DNA of 36,254 nucleotides from an uncultured Clostridia bacterium (lineage in GTDB: Bacteria; Bacillota; Clostridia; Christensenellales; Aristaeellaceae): positions 1 to 36,254 of the forward strand of contig CAKTTL010000022.1 in NCBI GenBank assembly GCA_934615235.1, given 5' to 3'. Made by a program: the position numbers and the translations under genes. The notes beneath the pieces are model-generated. The model had not been told where the DNA came from. It saw nothing but the letters and a program-made list of their open reading frames with translations, and searched no databases. Shown piece by piece: positions 1-7,535 of this stretch (position 1 is the first letter of the stretch; every line of letters starts with the position of its first letter).

Positions 1-102
1 AACATTCCCAACGAACCGGCACTGCCCATCCCGGCCGTCACCGTCAACACCAGAAAAGGCGTGTTCGTGAGCTACACGACCGACGACAGACCCGCCGTTT
101 GA
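1..102 (+). CDS. C-terminal end of an unrecognised protein (5' end outside the window)
   Basis: The frame is open from the first base and ends at TGA 100-102, giving 33 residues that end in VFVSYTTDDRPAV. Its codon use (ccg, gcc, gtc, acc) matches the GC-rich body of the window rather than the AT-richer block that follows. I do not recognise the family from so short a tail. A hairpin with a T-rich flank begins about ten bases after the stop, so this is probably the last gene of its transcript. A shadow frame is possible but unlikely, given the terminator directly behind the stop. Confidence 0.5.
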   Translation, partial: NIPNEPALPIPAVTVNTRKGVFVSYTTDDRPAV

Positions 103-106
103 GCAG

Positions 107-155
107 AAAAAAGCGAGTGTCCTCACAGCTTTTCAAATGCTGTAAGAACACTCGC
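107..155. terminator. Bidirectional-looking terminator hairpin
   Basis: A 17-base left arm (113-129) pairs with 139-155 around a nine-base loop, with two imperfect positions. Those two positions are C-A mismatches on the plus strand but G-U pairs on the minus strand. The minus strand also has a run of six T directly after the hairpin (107-112). As RNA the structure therefore reads better in the minus direction, although the only gene that could use it ends at 102 on the plus strand. On the plus strand it is followed by CATGTTTTTA, which may suffice. Confidence 0.6.
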
Positions 156-163
156 CATGTTTT

Positions 164-559
164 TATGAAGGGGACTTCAGAGAAATTTCGCCGCGCCCAG
201 ATACAAAAGGAGTACCGCAAGGGCCGAAAGATCAGAAGGAGCGTATTGGGCAGTGGATGAAGCTGTCGCATGATACGGATATTCCGATTTACTTTGAAAT
301 TATGCCGCGGCAAATGCCGAAAGAAGTTTATATGGAGCGCGTAAAGGAAATCTATGATCTTGGCGGAGAACGTATAAGTCTTTGGGATGCATATTCGCGC
401 GCACCGCGTCATTCAACTTGGAATACCGTTCGGCGAGTAGGTCACAAGGAAACGTTGGATACTTTGCTGGAGGAAAAAGAAACGATATGTAGGCGGTATC
501 GTTTCCTACACATCGGGCGACTGGATGTGAGCAGATTCCTGCCCTGTTGGGGTGCATAA
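164..559 (+). pseudogene. 5'-truncated gene remnant, possibly a TIM-barrel glycosidase-like protein
   Basis: The frame is open from about 146 to the TGA at 557-559. It gives a natural-looking protein end: EGDFREISPRP at about 170-200, then IPIYFEIMPRQMP, GGERISLWDAYSRAP and a final DVSRFLPCWGA. No ribosome binding site or start stands at the left end; the first in-frame ATG (257) is inside the conserved-looking part and lacks a Shine-Dalgarno. The coding text begins right after the hairpin at 107-155, so the 5' part seems to have been deleted up to that terminator. The IYFEIMP..W.AYSRAPR style recalls COG1649/GHL10-like TIM-barrel glycosidase-like proteins, but this is a weak impression. A proper terminator at 573-614 still follows. 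Confidence 0.5.
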
Positions 560-572
560 AATGAATCTGAGG

Positions 573-614
573 AAGGAGGAAAAGTTGCGTTTTTGCAACT
601 CCTCCTTTCTTTTT
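573..614 (+). terminator. Intrinsic terminator after the remnant, overlapping the leader of the next gene
   Basis: AAGGAGG (573-579) pairs with CCTCCTT (601-607), and AGTTGC (583-588) pairs with GCAACT (595-600), with an AAA bulge and a six-base loop. The run TTTCTTTTT follows (606-614). The right arm (CTCC 602-605, TTTC 606-609) can also pair with GAAA (615-618) and GGAG (623-626). The latter is the ribosome binding site of the next gene, so the two pairings exclude each other. Confidence 0.75.
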
Positions 615-633
615 GAAAGAGAGGAGAGAAAAA

Positions 634-2451
634 ATGAATATTGCGTCTTTTGAAATTAATGAACGTGAAGCCTGGGGGATTGTATTACAGATTCCAAAGG
701 AAGAAAAGCTTTATGTGTTTGAACCGCAAAAGGTCGAGAACATTGTCCGGGAGTCGGCAGGGAAACTGGGACCATGGAGAGGAATTGCGCCGGCGTTTAT
801 GCCGGAGGGGTGGCCGGAAAATATTAAAGACTTCCTTGAAATGGGCAAGACCGGGATGGACATTCTGTGCAGACTTCATACGCATTTGGAGACAGCGTTG
901 GAGCGTGATGACGTTGGTTTGTTTATGACGGCGGGATATTCGTTGGATAGCGTAAAAATGCTTCCGCCGGTTCCACGGCCCGGACTTTTTTGGGGATTGG
1001 TTTCTAATTCTCCTTATAGTTGGAGAAGTACGCAGCGGCAGATCTTTAATTTTTTCCCACAGGCGCATCAACGAAGTATTGGAGCATTAGTGGGAAATAA
1101 TGGTATTTTCTATGGATTGAGTTCCTACAACGTTGAAATGGGCGTTGTAATAGGAAAGAGTGGGCGTGATATTTCTATCGATAAAGCCTATGAACATATT
1201 GCGGGTTATACGGTTGTAATTGACTCGCAGGTTAATGATTTTTTTCCACTTTTTGATGATAGATATAAAACATTGGATATTGAAGCACATTATGGGTGGT
1301 ATGTAGGAGCAACGGCTTCATGGATGGGTAAAAACGGGGATGCACACTGTGTTGTCGGACCATGGATTGCAACGCCGGAAGAGGTGGGATGTCCATATGA
1401 TCTGCTGATGTATACGGGCACGAACGGCATACAGCGCGACCGCTCGCATAGCGCGGGGATTTCTATCGGCGCTGAACGTGCTATCGCATTCTATAGTTCG
1501 TTTGCTACGCTGCGTGCAGGGGATATTATTCATTTGGGTACCGTGGGGACTGATGGCATCTGTATGCCGGAAGAAATGAATTGGGGAAGAAATAATACAA
1601 TTGAAAGTGAGATTGAACGTGTAGGGAAAGTACAGGCACATCTGTATGATCCCATGGTAAATGATTGGATGACAGAGCAAGAAAGCCGCCCTAATGGGGA
1701 TTTCCCTGATGCAGATGAAGCTATCCAGAAGAATTTTGCTCCCGCCGTTCGCTATTACCTGACTCATGGGCTGGAAAGCCTGGAGAACATGAAGGGATGG
1801 ACAGCGAAAAAGGCAAGAAATTTTTTCATTTGCTTTGCAAATTACAAGGGATCTGCAGAAATTGAAAATGAAATGCCCACTCGTGTGCCGCGTGTCCTAA
1901 ATGCTCCGACGACAGCGTTAACCGTTGAACAGAATGTTACATTGGCTAAACGCGCCGCCAGTTTGGATATTGGTGTGGAATTGGCATTTGTTGTAGGGAA
2001 AATAGCATGTAAAGTTTCGAAGGAACGTGCCGGAGAATATATTTTAGGCTATGCCCCAATGATTAGTGTGACAGATGCATCATTCAAAGAAGCGGTGGTT
2101 GAGCCTGCTACGCCGCAGGAACGCGGGCTACCCCAGGTATATGGTCGCTGGGGCGATGGGTATAATGTTGTCGGAAGGCTTAGCAGGCCCACTGCTTTTG
2201 ATGGAGAAATGCAGTTAACCGTCAATGAAAGACAAATTGTGAGCTCGCTGAGCGAATATGAGGCGACGGCACAGCAGGCGCTCTCCTTTATCAGCCAGGT
2301 AGTGACACTGTTCCCAGGCGATGTGGTGACGCTGGGACGTACTGCAGAACGGATTCATGTTGAGCCTGATGAAAAAAGAATACACATTCAGGCTCGGATC
2401 GAGGGCGTGGGAATGGTTGAGGCTGTTTTTACACGCGATAAGGATAAATAA
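634..2451 (+). CDS. Long fumarylacetoacetate hydrolase (FAH) family protein
   Basis: The protein has 605 residues. ATG 634 is the start because GAGGAGAG (621-628) sits just upstream; a TTG at 613 lies before that site. Residues about 120-335 carry the FAH pattern: YNVEMGVVIGKSG, IAGYTVVID, VVGPWIATPEE, LRAGDIIHLGTVGTDGI and a closing EIERVGKV. Residues about 415-600 look like a second, degenerate FAH-like domain with LFPGDVVTLGRT. FAH enzymes cleave or isomerise 2-keto-acid-type substrates with a divalent metal and usually have about 280 residues; two-domain forms such as HpcE have about 430. The usual E-x-E metal pair reads N-V-E here, so the first acidic ligand seems replaced, while the later Asp (TVVID) is present. 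Codon use is AT-rich, unlike the neighbours, which suggests transfer. The substrate cannot be told from context. Confidence 0.8.
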   Translation: MNIASFEINEREAWGIVLQIPKEEKLYVFEPQKVENIVRESAGKLGPWRGIAPAFMPEGWPENIKDFLEMGKTGMDILCRLHTHLETALERDDVGLFMTAGYSLDSVKMLPPVPRPGLFWGLVSNSPYSWRSTQRQIFNFFPQAHQRSIGALVGNNGIFYGLSSYNVEMGVVIGKSGRDISIDKAYEHIAGYTVVIDSQVNDFFPLFDDRYKTLDIEAHYGWYVGATASWMGKNGDAHCVVGPWIATPEEVGCPYDLLMYTGTNGIQRDRSHSAGISIGAERAIAFYSSFATLRAGDIIHLGTVGTDGICMPEEMNWGRNNTIESEIERVGKVQAHLYDPMVNDWMTEQESRPNGDFPDADEAIQKNFAPAVRYYLTHGLESLENMKGWTAKKARNFFICFANYKGSAEIENEMPTRVPRVLNAPTTALTVEQNVTLAKRAASLDIGVELAFVVGKIACKVSKERAGEYILGYAPMISVTDASFKEAVVEPATPQERGLPQVYGRWGDGYNVVGRLSRPTAFDGEMQLTVNERQIVSSLSEYEATAQQALSFISQVVTLFPGDVVTLGRTAERIHVEPDEKRIHIQARIEGVGMVEAVFTRDKDK

Positions 2452-2509
2452 CATATATCGTGTACGACCGCGCGATTGTGTTCCATAAGAAGTAACGGGG
2501 GAACCGGGG

Positions 2510-2582
2510 GACGTTTTTTGGGGAGAAACCTTCTTTCTGGAGAAAGAAGGTTCCTCCCCAAACCCCTCTTCGAAGAAAGCCG
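2510..2582 (+). repeat. Palindromic intergenic element, copy A
   Basis: A 21-base left arm (2517-2537) pairs with 2542-2562 around the loop TGGA, with one mismatch. The 5' flank is GACGTTTTTT and the 3' flank is CCCC, then TTC, then AAGAAAGCCG. A clearly related element (copy B) lies at 33830-33910 with the same flanks, the same CCTTCTTTC/GAAAGAAGG core and a four-base GGA-type loop. Copy A begins 58 bases after the stop of the FAH gene and may add to termination. See the matching finding. Confidence 0.75.
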
Positions 2583-2621
2583 CTTTTTTGCGGGAAGATG
2601 AGAGGGTATCCAAAAATAGAG

Positions 2622-2657
2622 AACGGCAGGCGTATTTCTACGCGCTGCCGTTTTTTT
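2622..2657. terminator. Terminator between convergent genes
   Basis: AACGGCAG (2622-2629) pairs with CTGCCGTT (2645-2652), and GCGTA (2630-2634) pairs with TACGC (2639-2643). The loop is TTTC and seven T follow on the plus strand (2651-2657). On the minus strand the hairpin is followed by TTCTCTATTTTT, so it probably also ends the FAD oxidoreductase transcript arriving from the right. Confidence 0.8.
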
Positions 2658-2667
2658 GCGGAGGAGT

Positions 2668-3969
2668 TCAGTTTTCGCCGCGCAGCGTGCATCCCTGGCG
2701 CACCAGGCGCTGGCGTACGGCCTGGGGCTCCAGTTCGGAAACGCGGCAACGGCGGTCCGCCGCTTCGCTGGCCATGCAGCCCGCCGCCTGTCCGATCGCC
2801 ATGGCGATGTTCATGACGCGGTAGGAAGCGTGCGCGCGGTGGCTTCCGCTGATGCAGCGGCCCGACAGCACGAGGTTTTCGACCCCGGACGGCTGCAGGG
2901 CACGCATCGGGATATCGTAAGGCTGCGCCTGATGGGGACAGCCTTCCATTTCGGCCTGCCCGCCGCCGCTGGGATTGTGAATATCGATGCAGAAATTTGC
3001 GCCGTTGACAACCGCGTCGTCGAAGCGACGGCCGGCAATCAGGTCTTCCGCGGTCAGCTCGTACAGGCCGCGGATACGACGGCTTTCGCGAATGCCAAGC
3101 GTATCGGCGGAGGCGCGCACGCGAATATGCTCAAAGCCGGGCACTTCCCTGCGCAGGAATTCGTTCACCTGCACCAGCTGCTGCTGCAGAACCGTTTCCG
3201 CCTGCGCGATATCTTCCGCCTTCAGCGTGCGGCAGCCGTTAAACTGCGTGGCGTTTACCAGCCGCTCGCCGGGGACGTTGGTGTGATACAGTCGGACGAT
3301 GGACACGTTTCGGGGCAGTCTGCCTTCGCGCTCCGCATCCTTGCAAAGCTGAAGATATTCCACGCCGTTTTTCATGACGGTCGTATGCTCTTCATGGCAG
3401 CAGGTCAGCGTGTTTTCCGGGTCGATTCCGTCGATGGTATACATCATGGAAACCGGCTGCACCAGCCCGTCGCCGTCGCGGCCGTACATGACTTCCGCGC
3501 CGGCTATGGCGGCGACGTAGCCGTCGCCCGTCGCGTCCACGTAAACCTTACCCTGCAGGCAGACGGGGCCTTCCGGAGTCTGCACGACCAGACCGCGAAT
3601 CATTTTTTCATCGTGAATTACGTCGATTACCGGCGCCTGCAGGCGGAAGGCGACGCCCGCGTCGCTGACCAGTCTGGTCAGGCGCAGCTTTGCGCTTTCG
3701 CGATCGATGCCGGTGCCGCTGTCCGGGCTGTTGAGCAGCGAATCAATCTCTTTGCTCAGCCCGCCGGAGGAGATATCGCCCATGACGGTCGTGACGTTGC
3801 CGAGCGTCAGGTTTCCGCCCAATGCGCCGTAGCGCTCCAGAAGCAGCGTCTTTTCTCCCTGACGCGCCGCGCTGACGGCGGCGCAGATGCCCGCCGGGCC
3901 GCTGCCGCAGACGATTACGTCCCAGCCGCCCTCAACGGGCAGGTCGCGGTTATAGGAAATCTTTTCCAT
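2668..3969 (-). CDS. FAD-dependent oxidoreductase (FAD_oxidored, PF12831-like)
   Basis: The protein has 433 residues. ATG 3969 follows GGGAGGATC at good spacing. The N-terminus has the dinucleotide-binding fold VIVCGSGPAGICAAVSAA (residues about 19-36), then TLLLERYGALGG. The C-terminal third has NLVLSGRCISGSHRAH and RVMNIAMAIGQAAG, the usual closing FAD contact of this family. No signal peptide is seen, so it is cytoplasmic. Members oxidise or reduce small organic substrates, and many sit in carbohydrate loci with unknown substrates. It is the last gene of the minus-strand importer operon, 68 bases after the binding-protein gene, behind a hairpin that may reduce its expression. A role in the first oxidation or reduction of the imported compound is an inference. 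Confidence 0.85.
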   Translation of the reverse strand: MEKISYNRDLPVEGGWDVIVCGSGPAGICAAVSAARQGEKTLLLERYGALGGNLTLGNVTTVMGDISSGGLSKEIDSLLNSPDSGTGIDRESAKLRLTRLVSDAGVAFRLQAPVIDVIHDEKMIRGLVVQTPEGPVCLQGKVYVDATGDGYVAAIAGAEVMYGRDGDGLVQPVSMMYTIDGIDPENTLTCCHEEHTTVMKNGVEYLQLCKDAEREGRLPRNVSIVRLYHTNVPGERLVNATQFNGCRTLKAEDIAQAETVLQQQLVQVNEFLRREVPGFEHIRVRASADTLGIRESRRIRGLYELTAEDLIAGRRFDDAVVNGANFCIDIHNPSGGGQAEMEGCPHQAQPYDIPMRALQPSGVENLVLSGRCISGSHRAHASYRVMNIAMAIGQAAGCMASEAADRRCRVSELEPQAVRQRLVRQGCTLRGEN

Positions 3970-3995
3970 AAAGCAGATCCTCCCTTTGCAAAAAT

Positions 3996-4024
3996 GGGGA
4001 CGCCGCGGGTTCGGCGGCGTCCCC
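3996..4024 (-). terminator. Intercistronic hairpin after the binding-protein gene (attenuator or mRNA stabiliser)
   Basis: GGGGACGCCGC (3996-4006) pairs perfectly with GCGGCGTCCCC (4014-4024). In the minus direction it starts 13 bases after the stop of the binding-protein gene and is followed by ATTTTTG, a short T tract. The oxidoreductase ribosome binding site comes immediately after. It could act as a leaky terminator or as a 3' barrier that protects the binding-protein message. Confidence 0.65.
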
Positions 4025-4037
4025 GGAGACGGGTTGC

Positions 4038-5474
4038 TTATTTGTTGGCAAACCAGGTGTTATACGCTTCGGACATCGCGTCGCCGCCGTTGCCCTTCCA
4101 TTCGGAGACGAAGCTGTCGTATTCGTCCAGGTTCTTCACGCCGACCAGCACCTGCAGGGCATAGTCCTTAATCAGGGTGGTCAGGCTGGAGCTGTATTCG
4201 TTTACCGCGTCCAGAGAGGGCGTGAGCGCAACGGGGGAGAAGCGGGCCATTTCGTCGAATTTCGCGTTCAGCGCGTCGAAGGCTTCGCCAAGGGCCGCGT
4301 TGCGGCGGGTACGGGCCATCCACATATCGCCATAGCGGGTCATATCGAAGCTGTTGAGGTACCACCAGGCGTTGCCGCGCAGCTCGGTGAAGATGGGCAT
4401 GATGGGATGATAGCCCTGCTCGTCGACGTAGAAGGTTTCGCCTTCGGTGCCCAGCGTGACATAGGTGAAGGTGTCGTGATCCAGCTTGGCGTTCATCATC
4501 TTCACAGCGTCTTCAGCGTGCGGCGCAGAGGCGGGGATGCAGGTGACGTTGTTCAGCGCGTAAGCGCAGCTGATACCGCGGTTGCCTTCCGCATCCTTGA
4601 GCGGATCCATGTAAAGAAGTTCAACGTCGGGAAGGTTTTCCTTCAGCGCGGGCACCTGAGTGGAGGCGTCGTACCAGCCGCCCTGCCAGGCGAAGACGTT
4701 GCCGGAGGCGACCTTTTCGGCGATGGTGGTGGAGTTGTTGATCGCCAGATCAGGATCGACCAGGCCCTTCTCGTACAGCTCTTTCATATAGCCGAGGTAT
4801 TCCTTGTATTCAGGCAGCTCGACGCGGCTGGCAAGCTTGCCGTCTTCCTCGTTCCAGTCGAAGTAGAAACCGAAGGAGGAAATGATCGTGCCGACGAAGG
4901 ACACGTCCGTTAGGCAGAACGTCACCATTTCCGGATGTGCTTCATGCACCTTTTCAAGCATTGCAGTGAATTCATCGCGGGTTTCCGGCATGGCCAGACC
5001 CAGCTCGTCCAGGATATCCTTGCGCAGGATGATGGTATCATTAATACAGGCCTTTTCAGCCATCATCGGGATGCCGTAGATGGTGCCGTCCGTCGTGGTC
5101 AGGGTATAGGCCTCGGCCGTGATGAGCGTCTTCAGGTTTTCGCCGTACTGATCCAGCAGATCGTTCAGGGGCAGCAGCGCGTTCATGCTCTGCAGCTTCT
5201 GATACATATCCCCGCCGATGCGGAGGATATCGTACGTTTCGCCGGAGGAAAGCTGCATCAGCAGGTTTTCCATGCCGTTTTCAGAGGGCAGCACATAGTA
5301 TTCCATGTGATAGCCGGTGCGTTCTTCGATTGCGGCGGCGGTCGGGTCGCTGTTCGGGTCGAAGCCGACATAGGTGCCCAGCACCTTCAGCGTGGGCTTT
5401 TCCTCGGCGGCCGCGAAGGAGCAGGCGGAAAGCGCCAGCACCAGCGCCAGGAACAGAACCAGAGTTTTTTTCAT
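4038..5474 (-). CDS. Carbohydrate ABC transporter solute-binding lipoprotein (YtcQ/LplA type)
   Basis: The protein has 478 residues. ATG 5474 follows AAAAAGGAGG. The N-terminus is a lipoprotein signal: MKKTLVLFLALVLALSAC, with Cys18 in the lipobox LSAC and then a charged mature start. The mature part has the extracellular solute-binding family 1 layout: LKVLGTYVGFDPNSD near the start, MNALLPLNDLLDQYG, GIPMMAEKACINDTIILRKDIL and NVFAWQGGWYDAST. Such proteins capture mono- or oligosaccharides at the membrane surface and deliver them to the paired permeases. It stands 33 bases after the second permease gene in the same operon. The sugar cannot be read from sequence. The long size (about 480-530 residues) fits the Lpl/YtcQ group. 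Confidence 0.9.
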   Translation of the reverse strand: MKKTLVLFLALVLALSACSFAAAEEKPTLKVLGTYVGFDPNSDPTAAAIEERTGYHMEYYVLPSENGMENLLMQLSSGETYDILRIGGDMYQKLQSMNALLPLNDLLDQYGENLKTLITAEAYTLTTTDGTIYGIPMMAEKACINDTIILRKDILDELGLAMPETRDEFTAMLEKVHEAHPEMVTFCLTDVSFVGTIISSFGFYFDWNEEDGKLASRVELPEYKEYLGYMKELYEKGLVDPDLAINNSTTIAEKVASGNVFAWQGGWYDASTQVPALKENLPDVELLYMDPLKDAEGNRGISCAYALNNVTCIPASAPHAEDAVKMMNAKLDHDTFTYVTLGTEGETFYVDEQGYHPIMPIFTELRGNAWWYLNSFDMTRYGDMWMARTRRNAALGEAFDALNAKFDEMARFSPVALTPSLDAVNEYSSSLTTLIKDYALQVLVGVKNLDEYDSFVSEWKGNGGDAMSEAYNTWFANK

Positions 5475-5507
5475 ACAGGGGAACCTCCTTTTTATTATTG
5501 TTTTCCG

Positions 5508-6377
5508 TCAGCCCTTTACGGAACCGACGGTAAAACCCTTAACAAAATACTTCTGCGCAAAGGGATACGCGAGAAGAATGGGGAGCGTGCCTACGGTGAT
5601 GCAGGCGGCCTGCACGCCGTTCTGGGAAAGGTTTACCGCCACGGCAGGATCGAGTTCCTGAATGTTGGAGGCGGTGTTGAGCAGATCGTACAGGTACATC
5701 TGCAGCGGTTTCACGTCGGCGCGCGTGACGAAGAGCATGGCATGATAATAACCGTTCCAATAGCTTACGGCGTAAAAAAGGCCGATGGTTGCCATGGAAG
5801 GCAGAGAAAGCGGCAGGATGATAGAAATCAGCGTGCGGAACTGGCTGGCTCCGTCGATGCAGGCGGCTTCTTCGATGGAATCGGGCAGCTCTTCGAAAAA
5901 CGCCTTCATCACAAACAGGTTATACTGGGAAACCACCAGCGGAATAATCTGGCACCAGAGCGTGTTGAGCAGGTTCAGGGTGCTCATGAACACGTAAATG
6001 GAGACGGTTCCGCCGTAGAAGAGCATCGTGAACACGTAGAGCAGCAGGATGACGCGCCGCCCGCGGAATGACTTCTTGGACAGCGGATAGGCCGCCATGG
6101 TGGTGATCGCCAGCGCAAGCAGGGTACCGATCACGGTAATGAATACGCTGTTGCGGAAGGAAGAGAGGAAGAGGTGATCCCGCAGGACGTATTCGTAGGT
6201 TTTCAGCTGAAAACCGATTGGAAGAATTCCAACCTGCCCGGAAACGACCGCCGTGCTCGAGGAAAAGGACTTTGCCAACAGGTGCAGAAACGGAATCAGG
6301 CAGGTAACGCTGATCAGCGCGAGAATCAGTCCGTTGATCAAGCGGCCCAAAGAAAAGCGGTTACGCTTTTTATTCAT
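5508..6377 (-). CDS. Carbohydrate ABC transporter permease, LplC/YtcP type
   Basis: The protein has 289 residues from ATG 6377, chosen because GGAAGGAG lies upstream and the previous stop ends one base before it; the frame runs 18 codons further upstream inside the partner gene. It is an MsmG/MalG-like inner-membrane permease with six predicted segments, the first being GLILALISVTCLIPFLHLLA. The EAA loop is IEEAACIDGASQFRTLISII, which docks the shared ATPase. The end, YPFAQKYFVKGFTVGSVKG, is typical of this group. It acts with the LplB-type partner directly upstream and the lipoprotein directly downstream. Confidence 0.92.
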   Translation of the reverse strand: MNKKRNRFSLGRLINGLILALISVTCLIPFLHLLAKSFSSSTAVVSGQVGILPIGFQLKTYEYVLRDHLFLSSFRNSVFITVIGTLLALAITTMAAYPLSKKSFRGRRVILLLYVFTMLFYGGTVSIYVFMSTLNLLNTLWCQIIPLVVSQYNLFVMKAFFEELPDSIEEAACIDGASQFRTLISIILPLSLPSMATIGLFYAVSYWNGYYHAMLFVTRADVKPLQMYLYDLLNTASNIQELDPAVAVNLSQNGVQAACITVGTLPILLAYPFAQKYFVKGFTVGSVKG

Positions 6378-6378
6378 T

Positions 6379-7338
6379 CTACCACAGACTCCTTCCCGTG
6401 GTTTTCCGGCTGACGGCGTTGCAGGAGACAAGCATGACGAATCCGACGACCGATTCGAAAATTCCCAGCGCTGTGCCGGTGGAGAAATCCAGCTTGCCGA
6501 GACTGACGCGATAGATGTAGGTTTGCAGCACGTCGGCGGTCGAGTAAACCGAGGCGTTGTACATTGCCAGAATCTGATCGGATCCCGCCTGAAGAATGTT
6601 CCCGACCCGCAGAAGGAGCATCAGGGAAACGACGGGCAGAATGCCCGGCAGCGTTACATGCAGAATCCGCTTGAAGTGCCCTGCGCCGTCGACGTAAGCC
6701 GCGTCGTACAGCTCCGGGTCGATGCCCGTCAGGGCGGCAAGATAAACAATCGAGCTCCACCCGGTTTCCTTCCAGCCTTCGGTGAAAATCAAAAGCCAGC
6801 GGAACGCATACGGGTTTGTATAGGCGTTAATGGGCGGCAGATTCAGAGCGGCCAGCAGACGGTTGATCATTCCGCTGGAAGAAAGCATGGTGATGAAAAT
6901 GCCATGAATTACGACCCAGCTGAGAAAATGCGGCAGGTAAACCATCGTCTGCGTGGTGCGCAGAAAGGGCTTGTTCCGAACCTCGTTGAGCATCAGCGCA
7001 ACCACAATGGGAATCGGGAACAGGATCACCAGCTTCAACAGCGAAATCGTCAGCGTGTTGCGCAGGAGCATTTCGAACTGACCGGAGGCGAAAATCTTCT
7101 GAAAATATTTCAGCCCGACCCAGCGGCTTTTTGCCATCGAATCCAGAATATTCCTGCCGAGGAAAATATTAAAATCCTTAAAGGCAAGCTGCAGGCCCCA
7201 AAGCGGCAGCAGCTTATAGCCGACGACATAAATCAGCCCGGGGATCGACATTGCGTACAGCATCCAGTTTGCGCAGAAATATTTCGAAAAAGGCTGCTTC
7301 CTTCCGGGGGAAGAGCGCGTCCTCATCAATTCGTTCAC
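6379..7338 (-). CDS. Carbohydrate ABC transporter permease, LplB type
   Basis: The protein has 319 residues if GTG 7338 is used. ATG 7326 (residue 5) is an alternative, because AAGGTGG lies almost against the GTG and 12 bases before the ATG. It is an integral membrane protein with six predicted segments, starting with WMLYAMSIPGLIYVVGYKLL. The EAA loop reads YDAAYVDGAGHFKRILHVTL. This is the first gene of the minus-strand importer operon and ends one base before the next permease start, so the pair is translationally coupled. No ATPase gene is in the operon; a shared MsmX-type ATPase is expected elsewhere, as known for this class. Confidence 0.9.
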   Translation of the reverse strand: MNELMRTRSSPGRKQPFSKYFCANWMLYAMSIPGLIYVVGYKLLPLWGLQLAFKDFNIFLGRNILDSMAKSRWVGLKYFQKIFASGQFEMLLRNTLTISLLKLVILFPIPIVVALMLNEVRNKPFLRTTQTMVYLPHFLSWVVIHGIFITMLSSSGMINRLLAALNLPPINAYTNPYAFRWLLIFTEGWKETGWSSIVYLAALTGIDPELYDAAYVDGAGHFKRILHVTLPGILPVVSLMLLLRVGNILQAGSDQILAMYNASVYSTADVLQTYIYRVSLGKLDFSTGTALGIFESVVGFVMLVSCNAVSRKTTGRSLW

Positions 7339-7441
7339 ACCACCTTATACAATTTTCAAACCTATTTAAGGATAACACAGCACATTTTGCATGAACAGGG
7401 GACGATCCTTTTATTATTTGGATTATCCTCCGATTGTTCCT

Positions 7442-7478
7442 CCGTTCGCTTTACAGGGAAAAGCGAACGGAATATACT
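7442..7478 (+). promoter_or_regulatory. Promoter of the response-regulator/kinase operon with an overlapping palindrome
   Basis: The -35 box is TTTACA (7450-7455), the spacer is 17 bases and the -10 box is TATACT (7473-7478). Transcription would start near 7485, about 50 bases before the ATG at 7536. An 11-base perfect inverted repeat, CCGTTCGCTTT (7442-7452) with AAAGCGAACGG (7460-7470), covers the -35 box and most of the spacer. That is where a repressor or autoregulator would bind. The rest of the divergent spacer (7339-7535) shows no clear promoter for the minus-strand operon; TATAAG near its start codon has no good -35 partner. Confidence 0.65.
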
Positions 7479-7535
7479 ATCATTGGAAATTTTGTATCAT
7501 TTATTTCTGCATAAATGCAGGGAAGGGGCGAAGGC

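Noticed and set aside
44..557. Minus-strand frames over the first 560 bases that would use the better-reading minus-strand terminator
   Set aside because: Their products look like antisense shadow (rich in Arg, Cys and Phe) and no ribosome binding site is present; the plus strand gives natural protein text.
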